Assembly: GCA_963836605.1 (NCBI GenBank)
Contig: CAWIKB010000014.1
Location: 310,001 to 374,000 of the forward strand
Direction: 5' to 3'
From: Bog-473 sp963836605
GTDB lineage: Bacteria > Actinomycetota > Acidimicrobiia > Acidimicrobiales > RAAP-2
DNA length: 64,000 nucleotides
How positions within the stretch are numbered: the first letter of the stretch is position 1; every line of letters begins with the position of its first letter. The position numbers and the translations under genes were made by a program. The notes below the pieces were generated by a model, which was not told the origin of the DNA, made no database searches, and saw only the letters and a list, made by a program, of their open reading frames with translations. Positions 9,399-17,549 of this stretch are shown here, in pieces.

Positions 9399-10123
9399 CC
9401 GTCACCGATGCCGTGCGCCGCGGCCCGGTCAAGAAGGAGCGGGCGGCCCCGGTACAGCGGACCGTGACCCGTCGATCGGTGGACGGCCAGGATCTGGGCC
9501 GGGTGGATCTCGAACCCACCATCTTCGGCATCGAGCCCAACCAGGCTGTCCTGCACCAGGTCGTGACGGCCCAACTGGCGGCGGCCCGGTCGGGCACCCA
9601 GTCGACCAAGACCCGAGCCGAGGTCCGGGGGGGTGGCGCCAAGCCGTTCTCCCAGAAGGGCACCGGTCGAGCCCGTCAGGGTTCGACCCGCTCGCCGTCC
9701 ATGAGCGGCGGAGGCGTGGCCCTCGGCCCGAAGCCCCGCAGCTATCGCCAGCACACCCCGAAGAAGATGATCCGTCTGGCCCTCCTCTCCGCCCTGAGCG
9801 ATCGGGCGGCCAACGAGCGGGTGGCCCTGGTGGACGCCTGGGGCTGGGAAGCCCCCAGGACCAAGGACGCCGTGGCCACGCTGCGCAAGCTGAAGCTCAG
9901 CGGCCGGGTCCTGGTGGTTCTGGCCGATGACGAGCAGACGGCTCAGCGATCGTTCGCCAACCTGCCCAACGCCCACACCGCTTCCTTCGCGGAGCTCTCG
10001 GCCCACGACGTGCTGCGCAGCGACTGGATCCTCTTCTCCGACCGCACGCTGCCGGCTTCCACCGAGACGTTCTCGACCGGGTTGGCCGACGCCGACGCGC
10101 CCAGACGACGACCTGACCAATGA
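9395..10123 (+). CDS. rplD: 50S ribosomal protein L4, C-terminus probably misread after about 10098
   Basis: L4 lines the exit tunnel, and in some bacteria also represses its own operon. The 242-residue frame has the loop GGGAKPFSQKGTGRARQGST and the TPKKMIRLAL helix. As read, it ends at 10123 with a short basic tail, leaving about 100 non-coding bases before rplW. If one extra base near 10098 is discounted, the frame instead runs to 10229 through a run of Asp, Asn and Thr (including a doubled DDLTN) and overlaps the rplW start. Neighbouring L22, S3, L29 and S17 carry similar acidic extensions, so I favour the longer acidic-tailed form. Confidence 0.85.
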   Translation: MTVTDAVRRGPVKKERAAPVQRTVTRRSVDGQDLGRVDLEPTIFGIEPNQAVLHQVVTAQLAAARSGTQSTKTRAEVRGGGAKPFSQKGTGRARQGSTRSPSMSGGGVALGPKPRSYRQHTPKKMIRLALLSALSDRAANERVALVDAWGWEAPRTKDAVATLRKLKLSGRVLVVLADDEQTAQRSFANLPNAHTASFAELSAHDVLRSDWILFSDRTLPASTETFSTGLADADAPRRRPDQ

Positions 10124-10221
10124 CGACCTGACCAATGACGACGTGGTCACCGACGACGTGACCGACGACGACGTCACCAGCGATGCGGCGAACGACGCCG
10201 ACGAGAAGGAGGCCACCACCG

Positions 10222-10512
10222 ATGCGTGACGCCATGGCCGTACTGATCCGTCCCGTCGTCTCCGAGAAGAGCTACGCCCTGATGGATCACAACGTCTTCG
10301 TGTTCATCGTCGACCCCGGAGCCACCAAGGTCGACGTGCGCCACGCCGTCGAGCAGGCCTTCAGCGTTCGGGTCCTCAATGTCAACACCCTCAACCGCAA
10401 GGGGAAGTCGACCCGCAACCGCCGCACCAACACGCAGGGGAAGCGCCCCAACACCAAGCGGGCCATCGTCACCATCCATCCCGACGACTCCATCGACCTC
10501 TTCGATCGTTGA
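10222..10512 (+). CDS. rplW: 50S ribosomal protein L23
   Basis: L23 sits at the tunnel exit and docks trigger factor, SRP and SecY. ATG at 10222 is preceded by GAAGGAGG at good spacing and gives 96 residues starting MRDAMAVLIRPVVSEKSYAL. The extended loop with RNRRTNTQGKRPNTKRA and the C-terminal AIVTIHPDDSIDLF fit the family. An alternative ATG at 10234 would cut four residues but is less well placed for the ribosome-binding site. Confidence 0.95.
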   Translation: MRDAMAVLIRPVVSEKSYALMDHNVFVFIVDPGATKVDVRHAVEQAFSVRVLNVNTLNRKGKSTRNRRTNTQGKRPNTKRAIVTIHPDDSIDLFDR

Positions 10513-10528
10513 TCACAGGACCACACTG

Positions 10529-11365
10529 ATGCCACTTCGTTCACGTAAACCGACCAGCCCGGGACGCCGTTTCCAGACGGTCTCCGATTTCTCCGAGATC
10601 ACCCGTGATCGCCCGGAGCGCTCGTTGCTGGCCCCGAACCCGAGCTCGGGCGGGCGGAACAACCACGGCCGCAAGACCTCCCGCCACCGTGGGGGCGGCC
10701 ACAAGCAGCAGTACCGCATCATCGACTTCCGGCGGACCAAGGACGGCGTCCCGGCCAAGGTGGCCGCCATTGAGTACGACCCCAACCGCAATGCCCGCAT
10801 CGCGCTGCTGCACTACGCGGACGGCGAGAAGCGCTACATCCTCGCTCCGGCCGGGGTGAAGGTGGGCGACAAGATCCAGAGCGGCCAGGGCGCCGACATC
10901 CGACCTGGCAATGCCCTGCCGCTGCGGTACATCCCGGTGGGCTCCACCGTGCACAACGTCGAACTGCGCCCCGGTGGCGGCGGGAAGATGGCCCGCGGGG
11001 CGGGCATGAGCATTCAGCTGGTGGCCAAGGAAGGCGTCTTCGCCACCCTTCGCCTGCCGTCCACCGAAATGCGCCGGGTCTCCATCGACTGCCGGGCCAC
11101 GCTGGGCGTGGTGGGCAACGCCGAGGCTGAGCTGATCAAGATCGGGAAGGCCGGTCGCAACCGGTGGAAGGGCAAGCGTCCCCAGACCCGAGGTGTGGCC
11201 ATGAACCCGGTCGATCACCCGCTCGGCGGTGGCGAAGGCAAGTCCTCGGGTGGGCGTCACCCCGTCTCCCCCTGGGGCAAGGCCGAGGGCCGCACCCGCT
11301 CCCGCAAGAAGAAGTCCGATTCGATGATCGTCCGCCGGCGCCGCACCCGCGGCGCGCGGCGATAG
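10529..11365 (+). CDS. rplB: 50S ribosomal protein L2
   Basis: L2 is needed for subunit association and peptidyl transfer. ATG at 10529 gives 278 residues, the normal length, starting MPLRSRKPTSPGRRF. GGRNNHGRKTSRHRGGGHKQ and the highly conserved AMNPVDHPLGGGEG loop, with the functionally important His, are present, and the protein ends in a basic tail RRRRTRGARR. It is 16 bases after rplW and 18 before rpsS. Confidence 0.97.
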   Translation: MPLRSRKPTSPGRRFQTVSDFSEITRDRPERSLLAPNPSSGGRNNHGRKTSRHRGGGHKQQYRIIDFRRTKDGVPAKVAAIEYDPNRNARIALLHYADGEKRYILAPAGVKVGDKIQSGQGADIRPGNALPLRYIPVGSTVHNVELRPGGGGKMARGAGMSIQLVAKEGVFATLRLPSTEMRRVSIDCRATLGVVGNAEAELIKIGKAGRNRWKGKRPQTRGVAMNPVDHPLGGGEGKSSGGRHPVSPWGKAEGRTRSRKKKSDSMIVRRRRTRGARR

Positions 11366-11383
11366 GCGAAGGGTTGACCACGT

Positions 11384-11662
11384 ATGCCGCGTAGCTTGAA
11401 AAAGGGACCATTCGTCGACGACCACCTGCTGAAGAAGGTCGACGTGCTCAATTCGAGCGGGGAGAAGAAGGTCATCAAGACCTGGTCCCGCCGCTCCACC
11501 ATCATCCCCGACATGGTGGGTCACACCATTGCCGTGCACGACGGCCGCCGTCACGTGCCGGTCTACGTCACCGAATCGATGGTCGGCCACAAGCTGGGCG
11601 AATTCGCCCCGACACGCACCTTCCGGTACCACGCCGGCCAGGAGCGGGGAGCGCGTCGCTGA
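11384..11662 (+). CDS. rpsS: 30S ribosomal protein S19
   Basis: S19 forms the 30S head with S13 and contacts A-site tRNA. All 92 residues match the family: MPRSLKKGPFVDDHLLKKV at the start, KTWSRRSTIIPDMVGHTIAVH in the middle, and GEFAPTRTFRYHAGQER near the end. ATG at 11384. The TGA is separated from the rplV ATG by a single base. Confidence 0.97.
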   Translation: MPRSLKKGPFVDDHLLKKVDVLNSSGEKKVIKTWSRRSTIIPDMVGHTIAVHDGRRHVPVYVTESMVGHKLGEFAPTRTFRYHAGQERGARR

Positions 11663-11663
11663 C

Positions 11664-12404
11664 ATGACGGCGACCAAGACCAACGAGCGACCCGGCACCC
11701 GCGCCGTGCTGCGGCACAGCGGGTTGTCCGCGTCCAAGGCACGTCAGGTCCTCGACCTGATCCGGGGCCAGGACGTGGACCGGGCGGCCGAGATCCTCAA
11801 CGGCACCGAGCGCGGCGCAGCCGAGGTGGTGGGCAAGGTGCTCAACTCCGCGGTCTCCAACGCGCAGCACAACGATCACCAGAATCCCGACGAGCTCTAC
11901 GTCTCGGCCTGTTACGCCGACGAAGGCACCACCATGAAGCGCTGGCGCCCCCGGGCCCGAGGTCGAGCCACCCGCATCAGGAAACGGTCGAGCCACATCA
12001 CCATCATCGTCAGCCGCCTCCCCGAAGCGAAGCTGGAGCTGCGCCGCACGCGCATGGAAGCAGTCAGCGCGCACCGCTCCCGCCGGGTCGACGCCTCGCG
12101 GCGCCGGGCCGACCTCTCCGGTCGACTGTCGCGCCGCCGGGCGGCCCAGGCCGCAGCCGAGGCTGGAGCCGCGGCGGCGGAGGCGGACGAGGACATCGAC
12201 GAGTTGGCGCCCCGGTCAGAGGTCGAGGAGTCGACTTCGGCTGAGGCCGCAACCGAGAGCGAGACGGCTGAGAGCGAGCCGGCCGAGAGCCACGCAGGCG
12301 ACGACGCCGAAGTCGAGGGCGAGGTCACCGAGGACGTGGTCGACGAGGCCGACGGTGAGGACCAGGCAGCAGCACCCGCTGCGGCCGAGGAGAAGGGCGA
12401 GTAG
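11664..12404 (+). CDS. rplV: 50S ribosomal protein L22 with long basic-then-acidic C-terminal extension
   Basis: The first 120 or so residues are ordinary L22 (LSASKARQVLDLIRGQDV, RWRPRARGRATRIRKRSSHI, ending ITIIVSRLPE), the protein whose hairpin lines the exit tunnel. The product is 246 residues, twice the usual 110-130. Residues 125-160 are Arg-rich; residues 170-246 are Ala, Glu and Asp almost throughout. No frameshift is needed to explain this, since the tail reads straight to a stop that abuts the rpsC ATG at 12405. L22's C-terminus lies near the ribosome surface by the tunnel exit, so the tail could reach nascent chains or targeting factors (inference). Confidence 0.95.
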   Translation: MTATKTNERPGTRAVLRHSGLSASKARQVLDLIRGQDVDRAAEILNGTERGAAEVVGKVLNSAVSNAQHNDHQNPDELYVSACYADEGTTMKRWRPRARGRATRIRKRSSHITIIVSRLPEAKLELRRTRMEAVSAHRSRRVDASRRRADLSGRLSRRRAAQAAAEAGAAAAEADEDIDELAPRSEVEESTSAEAATESETAESEPAESHAGDDAEVEGEVTEDVVDEADGEDQAAAPAAAEEKGE

Positions 12405-13466
12405 ATGGGCCAGAAGGTCAACCCCTATGGCTTCCGTCTCGGTATCACTACCGATTGGAAGTCCCGTTGGTTCGAGGAGCGCCACTACCGCGAATTCGTG
12501 GTTGAGGACTGGAAGATCCGCGACTACCTCATGAAGCAGCTCGAGGCCGCGGCGGTGAGCCGGATCGAGGTCGAGCGGACGCGCGACCGTCTCCGCGTCG
12601 ACATCCACACCGCTCGTCCCGGCATCGTGATCGGCCGCCGGGGTTCGGAGGCCGACCGCCTGAAGAAGACGCTCGAAGAGATCACCGGACTGGCCAACCG
12701 GATCCAGCTCAACATCCAAGAGATCAAGCAACCTGAGCTGGACGCCGCCCTGATCGCTCAGGGGATCTGTGACCAATTGGTGCGCCGCGTGGCCTTTCGC
12801 CGCGCCATGAAGCGGGCCATCCAGACCGTCCAGAAGGCAGGGGCCCAGGGCATCAAGGTGCAGTGCTCGGGTCGCCTCGGTGGGTCGGAAATGTCCCGCA
12901 AGGAGCAGTACCGCGAGGGGCGGGTGCCGCTGCACACGCTGCGGGCCGACATCGACTACGGCTTCCGCGAGGCCAAGACCTCGTCGGGCCGGGTCGGGGT
13001 GAAGGTCTGGATCTACAAGGGCGACATCCTGCCCTACAAGGTCTCCATTGAGGACAAGATCACCCGCGAAGCGGCCATGGCCGTGGGCGAGACCTCGGGC
13101 CAGAGTGGCCCACGCCGGCTCATCACCGCTGGTGGCGGACGTCGCAAGGCTGACTTCGGTGCCCCGGGCGAGGACGCCGTGCCGACGACCAATGGTGCTG
13201 CACCCGACGGCGAATTGGTCGACGAGGAGACACCGGAGGAGTCAACGGTCGTGGCCGAGGTGGCCGAGGCCGACGTGGCCGACGTGGCCGTGCCCGAGGG
13301 AACCGAAGGCGACGACGTCGTCGAGGCCCCGGTGGCCGATCTGCTTCCCGTCGCCCCGGCCGAGCCCGACGATCTGGAGCGCCAGCTGGCCAAAGACGAG
13401 GAAATGGAACGCCAGAACCGTCACGAGCACCACGAGGCTCCGCACTTCCGCAAGGAATCGGACTGA
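12405..13466 (+). CDS. rpsC: 30S ribosomal protein S3 with acidic C-terminal extension
   Basis: S3 forms the mRNA entry channel and has helicase-like activity. The core (MGQKVNPYGFRLGI, the KH motif VIGRRGSEADRLKK, and VGVKVWIYKGDILPYK, residues 1 to about 213) is standard. The total of 353 residues is well above the usual 210-280. From about 255 to 335 the tail is dominated by Glu, Asp, Val and Ala, and it ends in a His-rich segment (RHEHHEAPHF). It starts directly after the rplV stop with no gap. Confidence 0.96.
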   Translation: MGQKVNPYGFRLGITTDWKSRWFEERHYREFVVEDWKIRDYLMKQLEAAAVSRIEVERTRDRLRVDIHTARPGIVIGRRGSEADRLKKTLEEITGLANRIQLNIQEIKQPELDAALIAQGICDQLVRRVAFRRAMKRAIQTVQKAGAQGIKVQCSGRLGGSEMSRKEQYREGRVPLHTLRADIDYGFREAKTSSGRVGVKVWIYKGDILPYKVSIEDKITREAAMAVGETSGQSGPRRLITAGGGRRKADFGAPGEDAVPTTNGAAPDGELVDEETPEESTVVAEVAEADVADVAVPEGTEGDDVVEAPVADLLPVAPAEPDDLERQLAKDEEMERQNRHEHHEAPHFRKESD

Positions 13467-13467
13467 C

Positions 13468-13905
13468 ATGTTGATGCCCAAGAAGGTCAAGCACCGCAAG
13501 ACGCAGCGGGGGCGCTTGAACGGCCAGGCCAAGGGCGGTGCCGCGGTCTCTTTCGGCGACTTCGGCATTCAGGCCACCGAGCCGGGGTGGTTGACGGCCC
13601 GCCAGATCGAGGCCGCCCGTATCGCCATGACCCGCCACGTGAAGCGTGGGGGCAAGGTCTGGATCCGCGTCTTCCCGGACAAGCCGGTGACGCAGAAGCC
13701 GGCCGAGACCCGCATGGGCTCGGGTAAGGGCAACCCCGAGTTGTGGGTGGCCGTGGTGCACCCGGGCCGGGTCCTCTTCGAGCTGGCCGGGGTCGACGAA
13801 GAGCTGGCCCGCGCCGCCATGGAGCGGGCCATTCAGAAGCTGCCCTTCAAGGCTCGTTTCGTGGTGCGTCCCGGGACGCACGGACACCCGGAAGTGGCGA
13901 TCTGA
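13468..13905 (+). CDS. rplP: 50S ribosomal protein L16
   Basis: L16 helps accommodate A-site tRNA and is a late assembly protein. ATG at 13468 gives 145 residues starting MLMPKKVKHRKTQRGRLNG; a second ATG at 13474 (MPKK) is possible, but the MLMPK start is the family form. GSGKGNPELWVAVVHPGR and the C-terminal LPFKARFVVR are diagnostic. TGA overlaps the rpmC ATG (TGATG), indicating coupled translation. Confidence 0.96.
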   Translation: MLMPKKVKHRKTQRGRLNGQAKGGAAVSFGDFGIQATEPGWLTARQIEAARIAMTRHVKRGGKVWIRVFPDKPVTQKPAETRMGSGKGNPELWVAVVHPGRVLFELAGVDEELARAAMERAIQKLPFKARFVVRPGTHGHPEVAI

Positions 13906-14279
13906 TGGCGACCGCTTCCGACCTGGCCCTGCTGGACAACGACGAGTTGGCCGGCCGTCTCGGTGACGGCCGCCGCGAGCTCTTCAACCTGCGCTTTCAG
14001 CTGGCCACCGGGCAGTTGGACAATCCGGCTCGCATCGGGCAGGTGCGCCACGAGGTGGCCCGCATCCTGACCGTCCTGCGAGCCCGCGAGATCCTCGAGG
14101 CCGAAGGTACCTACGTCGCCGCGACCGAGGAAGAGCGCGAAGGCGCGCTGGCCAAGCTGGCGGCCGAAGACGCGGAAGTGGCCGAACGGGCGGCGGCGAG
14201 AGCGGCCGAGGCCGAGGCGATCCACGATCTCGAGCACATCGCGGTCGACGATGACGAAATGGTGGAGGAAGAGGCCTGA
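13905..14279 (+). CDS. rpmC: 50S ribosomal protein L29 with acidic/helical C-terminal extension
   Basis: L29 binds next to L23 at the tunnel exit. Residues 1-62 are the normal two-helix protein (LDNDELAGRLGDGRRELFNL, LATGQLDNPARIGQVRHEVAR). The product is 124 residues instead of 60-80. Residues 63-124 are rich in Glu and Ala, look helical, and end in DDDEMVEEEA. Both ends overlap neighbours through TGATG, so the length is not an artefact of start choice. Together with L22 and perhaps L4 this adds negative charge around the tunnel exit. Confidence 0.93.
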   Translation: MATASDLALLDNDELAGRLGDGRRELFNLRFQLATGQLDNPARIGQVRHEVARILTVLRAREILEAEGTYVAATEEEREGALAKLAAEDAEVAERAAARAAEAEAIHDLEHIAVDDDEMVEEEA

Positions 14280-14725
14280 TGGCCGACGAGATCGAAGAGA
14301 CGGACGTGACGGTGTCTGAAGACGTGCCTGTATCTGAGCAAGTGACGGTGCCCGAAGCAGTGACGGTGCCCGAAGAGGCTCAGGCCGCGCCAACCTCCCC
14401 TGCCGGGGCGGCCGCGACGCCTGCGTCGCCCACGGCTTCGCCCGCACCGGCGGGCGCCGAAGAAGAGGGCACGCGGCCCAACCGCCGCAAGGTACGCGAG
14501 GGCGTGGTGGTGTCCGACGCCATGGCCTCGACCGTGGTGGTCGCCGTGGTGGAGCGGGTGCGCCACCCCCGTTATGGCAAGACGGTGCAGCGGACCAAGA
14601 AGCTCTACGTGCACGACGCCGAGGACACGGCCAAGGTGGGCGACCGGGTTCGGGTCCAGGAGACCCGCCCGCTGTCCAAGCTGAAGCGCTGGCGCCTGAC
14701 CGAAGTGGTGGAGCGAGCCCGATGA
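14279..14725 (+). CDS. rpsQ: 30S ribosomal protein S17 with N-terminal acidic, Ala/Pro-rich extension
   Basis: S17 is a primary 16S-binding protein of the 30S body. Its OB-fold core occupies residues 68-148 (RKVREGVVVSDAMASTVVVA, HPRYGKTVQRTKKLYVHDAE, ETRPLSKLKRWRL). About 67 residues precede it: Glu/Val-rich imperfect repeats of the type VTVPE, then an Ala-Pro-Ser linker. ATG at 14279 overlaps the rpmC stop (TGATG), which supports translation of the extension. No in-frame ATG sits at the usual core start, so the extension is probably real. The stop overlaps rplN (ATGA). Confidence 0.94.
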   Translation: MADEIEETDVTVSEDVPVSEQVTVPEAVTVPEEAQAAPTSPAGAAATPASPTASPAPAGAEEEGTRPNRRKVREGVVVSDAMASTVVVAVVERVRHPRYGKTVQRTKKLYVHDAEDTAKVGDRVRVQETRPLSKLKRWRLTEVVERAR

Positions 14726-15090
14726 TTCAGCAAGAGTCCCGGTTGCGGGTGGCCGACAATTCCGGCGCGCGCGAGGTGCTGTGCATCCGCGTGCTCGGCG
14801 GGTCGCGCCGACGCTACGCCAGCATCGGGGACGTCTTCGTGGCCACGGTCAAGGACGCCATCCCGGGCGCGGCCGTGAAGAAGGGCGACGTGGTCAAGTG
14901 CGTGGTCGTACGGACCAAGAAGGAAAAGCGCCGTCCCGACGGGAGCTACATACGTTTTGACGAGAACGCGGCCGTGCTCATCAACGACCAGCAACAGCCG
15001 CGCGGCACGCGCATCTTCGGCCCGGTGGGTCGTGAGCTGCGCGACAAGAGGTTCATGCGGATTGTGTCGTTGGCTCCGGAGGTGTTGTGA
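14722..15090 (+). CDS. rplN: 50S ribosomal protein L14
   Basis: L14 is at the subunit interface and is the target of the silencing factor RsfS. The 122-residue product starts MIQQESRLRVADNSGAREVL and contains the conserved GDVVKCVVVRTKK and GTRIFGPVGRELRDKRFMRI segments. It overlaps rpsQ by four bases and rplX by one. Confidence 0.97.
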   Translation: MIQQESRLRVADNSGAREVLCIRVLGGSRRRYASIGDVFVATVKDAIPGAAVKKGDVVKCVVVRTKKEKRRPDGSYIRFDENAAVLINDQQQPRGTRIFGPVGRELRDKRFMRIVSLAPEVL

Positions 15091-15395
15091 TGCGGATCCA
15101 CAAGGGCGATCGGGTGATCGTGCGGCAGGGGAAGGACAAGGGCAAGAAGGCCGAGGTCATTCGCGCCTTCCCGGTGCAGGGCACCGTCATCCTCGAAGGG
15201 GTCAACGTGGCCAAGCGTCACGCCAAGCCCACCCGGGCCACGCAGCAGGGCGGGGTCATCGACAAGTTCATGCCGGTACAGGTTTCGACCGTCTCGCTGC
15301 TCTGCAAGAGTTGCGACCAGCCGACCCGCGTGGGCATGAAGTTCAAGGACGGGCAAAAGGTGCGGTTCTGCCGCAAATGCGGGGCCGAGCTGTGA
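15090..15395 (+). CDS. rplX: 50S ribosomal protein L24, zinc-ribbon form
   Basis: L24 initiates 50S assembly. ATG at 15090 overlaps the rplN stop; a GTG at 15087 would add one residue. The KOW motif region MRIHKGDRVIVRQGKDKGK opens the 101-residue protein. The C-terminus carries two CxxC pairs (CKSC and CRKC), expected to bind zinc. S14, L36 and S4 in this window also have their Cys motifs, so this is a zinc-dependent ribosomal protein set. Confidence 0.95.
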   Translation: MRIHKGDRVIVRQGKDKGKKAEVIRAFPVQGTVILEGVNVAKRHAKPTRATQQGGVIDKFMPVQVSTVSLLCKSCDQPTRVGMKFKDGQKVRFCRKCGAEL

Positions 15396-16000
15396 GCACC
15401 ACCAGCACCACCAGCACGACCGACGTCGCCACTCCCGCCGGCGCCCCGTCCCGTCCGCGGCTCTACGAGCGCTACCTCGCAGAGGTCCGGCCCCGGCTCC
15501 AGGAGGAATTGGGCCTGGGCAACGTCATGGAGGTCCCCCGCCTCGAGAAGGTCGTCATCAACATGGGCGTCGGTCGGGCCACCCAGCAGGCCTCGCTGAT
15601 CGAGGGGGCCCAGCGCGACCTCGAGATCATCACCGGGCAGAAGCCGATCGTGACCCGGGCCAAGCAGTCGATCGCGGGTTTCAAGCTCCGCGAGGGTCAG
15701 GCCATCGGGGCCAAGGTCACCTTGCGGGGGGACCGGGCCTGGGAATTCTTCGATCGTCTGCTCAGCCTGGCCATCCCGCGTATCCGGGACTTCCGGGGCC
15801 TCTCGCCGCGCTCGTTCGACGGCCACGGCAACTACACCTTCGGGGTCACCGAGCAGTTGATCTTCCCGGAGATCGACTACGACAAGATCGACTCGGTCCG
15901 GGGCATGGACATCACGATCGTCACCACCGCACGCACCAACGAGGAAGGCCGGGCGCTCCTCGGAGCGTTCGGCTTCCCGTTCCGACAGGAGACTCGATAA
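15392..16000 (+). CDS. rplE: 50S ribosomal protein L5
   Basis: L5 binds 5S rRNA and contacts P-site tRNA. GTG at 15392 overlaps the rplX stop and adds a short Ser/Thr-rich leader (VSTTSTTSTTD) before the normal protein begins at RPRLYERYLAEVRPRLQEEL. EVPRLEKVVINMGVG, ITGQKPIVTRAKQSIAGFKL and YDKIDSVRGMDITIVTTA are intact. Total 202 residues, about 15-20 more than typical because of the leader. Confidence 0.95.
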   Translation: MSTTSTTSTTDVATPAGAPSRPRLYERYLAEVRPRLQEELGLGNVMEVPRLEKVVINMGVGRATQQASLIEGAQRDLEIITGQKPIVTRAKQSIAGFKLREGQAIGAKVTLRGDRAWEFFDRLLSLAIPRIRDFRGLSPRSFDGHGNYTFGVTEQLIFPEIDYDKIDSVRGMDITIVTTARTNEEGRALLGAFGFPFRQETR

Positions 16001-16005
16001 GCATC

Positions 16006-16191
16006 ATGGCGAAGAAGGCACTGATTGAGAAGCAGCAGCGCACACCGAAATTCAAGGTACGGGGGTACACCCGGTGCCAGCGATGCGGCCGGCCCAAGGC
16101 CGTCTACCGCAAGTTCGGGCTCTGCCGTATCTGCCTGCGTGTGATGGTGCACGCGGGGGAGATACCTGGCGTCACAAAGGCGAGTTGGTAG
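16006..16191 (+). CDS. rpsN: 30S ribosomal protein S14, type Z (zinc-binding)
   Basis: This is the short, 61-residue zinc form of S14 (rpsZ). CQRCGR and CRICLR supply the four Cys ligands. MAKKALIEKQQRTPKFKVRG at the start and the C-terminal GEIPGVTKASW fit exactly. It begins 5 bases after rplE and ends 7 before rpsH. Confidence 0.97.
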   Translation: MAKKALIEKQQRTPKFKVRGYTRCQRCGRPKAVYRKFGLCRICLRVMVHAGEIPGVTKASW

Positions 16192-16198
16192 GACAGCC

Positions 16199-16603
16199 AT
16201 GACAATGACCGATCCCATCGCGGACATGCTGACCCGTATCCGCAATGCCAACTCCGCCCAGTTCGAGACCGTGAAGATGCCGGGCTCCAAGCTCAAGGAG
16301 TCGTTGGCCTCCATTCTCGAGCGCGAGGGCTTCATCGCGGGCTACCACATGGAGCCCAACTCGGAGAAGCCGGGCACGACCCTCGAAATCGTGATGAAGT
16401 ACTCGGCCGACCGGACCCGGACCATCGCCGGCATCAAGCGGATCTCCAAGCCGGGCCTGCGGATCTACGCCCGGGCCGATGGCATCCCGCGCGTGCTGGG
16501 TGGGATGGGCGTGGCCGTGGTCTCGACCAGCCACGGCCTGATGACCGATCGTGAAGCCCGGAAACGCCATCTCGGAGGCGAGGTGCTCTGCCATGTCTGG
16601 TGA
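16199..16603 (+). CDS. rpsH: 30S ribosomal protein S8
   Basis: S8 binds the central domain of 16S rRNA and in E. coli represses the spc operon. ATG at 16199 (another at 16205) gives 134 residues: MTDPIADMLTRIRNAN near the start, KRISKPGLRIYARADGIPRV in the centre and GGEVLCHVW at the end. A 30-base gap to rplF carries a GA-rich ribosome-binding region. Confidence 0.97.
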   Translation: MTMTDPIADMLTRIRNANSAQFETVKMPGSKLKESLASILEREGFIAGYHMEPNSEKPGTTLEIVMKYSADRTRTIAGIKRISKPGLRIYARADGIPRVLGGMGVAVVSTSHGLMTDREARKRHLGGEVLCHVW

Positions 16604-16633
16604 GGCCACCTCTTCGAAGGGGGGCGAGGCCTG

Positions 16634-17173
16634 ATGTCGCGTATCGGCCGTTCACCCATTCCCGTTCCATCGAACGTCACCGTCAGCATCGAGGGTGACA
16701 CGGTCAGCGTCAAGGGACCTCAGGGCACCCTCGAGCGTTCGCTGCCCACCGGCATCACCGTGGCCCAGGAGGGCGACGTCCTGGTGGTGAGCCGGCCCGA
16801 CGACGAGCGACGGCACCGTGCCCTGCACGGCCTGTCGCGTTCGTTGGTGGCCAACATGGTGGCCGGGGTCACCGACGGGTACACCAAGGAGCTCGAGATC
16901 GTCGGCGTCGGATACCGGTGCACGGCCCGGGGCCCGGGAGCTCTCGAGTTGGCCCTCGGGTTCTCGCATCCGGTCTTCGTCGACGCCCCCGACGGCATCA
17001 CCTTCGAGGTGCCGTTGCCCACCCGGGTCATCGTCAAGGGCATGGACAAGGAGAAGGTGGGCCAGGTGGCCGCCGACATCCGCAAGCTCCGCAAGCCCGA
17101 GCCCTACAAGGGCAAGGGCGTGCGCTACGCCGGCGAGCGGGTCCTGCGCAAGGCCGGAAAGGCTGCGAAGTAA
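16634..17173 (+). CDS. rplF: 50S ribosomal protein L6
   Basis: L6 stabilises the factor-binding region of the 50S subunit. The 179-residue product shows MSRIGRSPIPVPSNVTVSIE at the start, a GYRCTARGPGALELALGFSH repeat fold and the conserved C-terminal RKPEPYKGKGVRYAGERVLR. Its TAA overlaps the rplR ATG by one base (TAATG). Confidence 0.97.
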   Translation: MSRIGRSPIPVPSNVTVSIEGDTVSVKGPQGTLERSLPTGITVAQEGDVLVVSRPDDERRHRALHGLSRSLVANMVAGVTDGYTKELEIVGVGYRCTARGPGALELALGFSHPVFVDAPDGITFEVPLPTRVIVKGMDKEKVGQVAADIRKLRKPEPYKGKGVRYAGERVLRKAGKAAK

Positions 17174-17547
17174 TGGCACCCACGCACGATCGAACCCGCC
17201 TCCGGGTCCGCCGCCACGCCCGGGTCCGGGCCAAGGTCACCGGCACCGCCGAGGTGCCGCGCCTGGCCGTCCATCGCTCCAACCGGCACATCTCGGCCCA
17301 GATCATTGACGACACCACGGGTCGTACCCTGGCGTCGGCCTCTTCGCTGTCACCTGAGTTGCGGGTGTCGTTGGGGCAGGGAGGTGGCGGTAACGTGACG
17401 GGTGCGGCATCTGTCGGCCGCCTTCTGGGAACACGGGCCAAAGCGGCCGGCATCACCAAAGTGGTCTTTGACCGTGGTGGCTTCGTCTACCACGGGCGTG
17501 TCGCCGTCCTGGCCGACGCGGCACGGGCCGAGGGACTGGAGTTCTGA
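17173..17547 (+). CDS. rplR: 50S ribosomal protein L18
   Basis: L18 delivers 5S rRNA to the 50S subunit. ATG at 17173 overlaps the rplF stop. The 124-residue protein starts with a basic region, then VPRLAVHRSNRHISAQIIDD; the C-terminal FDRGGFVYHGRVAVLADAAR is diagnostic. A Gly-rich insertion (GQGGGGN) lies in the middle. Confidence 0.96.
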   Translation: MAPTHDRTRLRVRRHARVRAKVTGTAEVPRLAVHRSNRHISAQIIDDTTGRTLASASSLSPELRVSLGQGGGGNVTGAASVGRLLGTRAKAAGITKVVFDRGGFVYHGRVAVLADAARAEGLEF

Positions 17548-17549
17548 GC

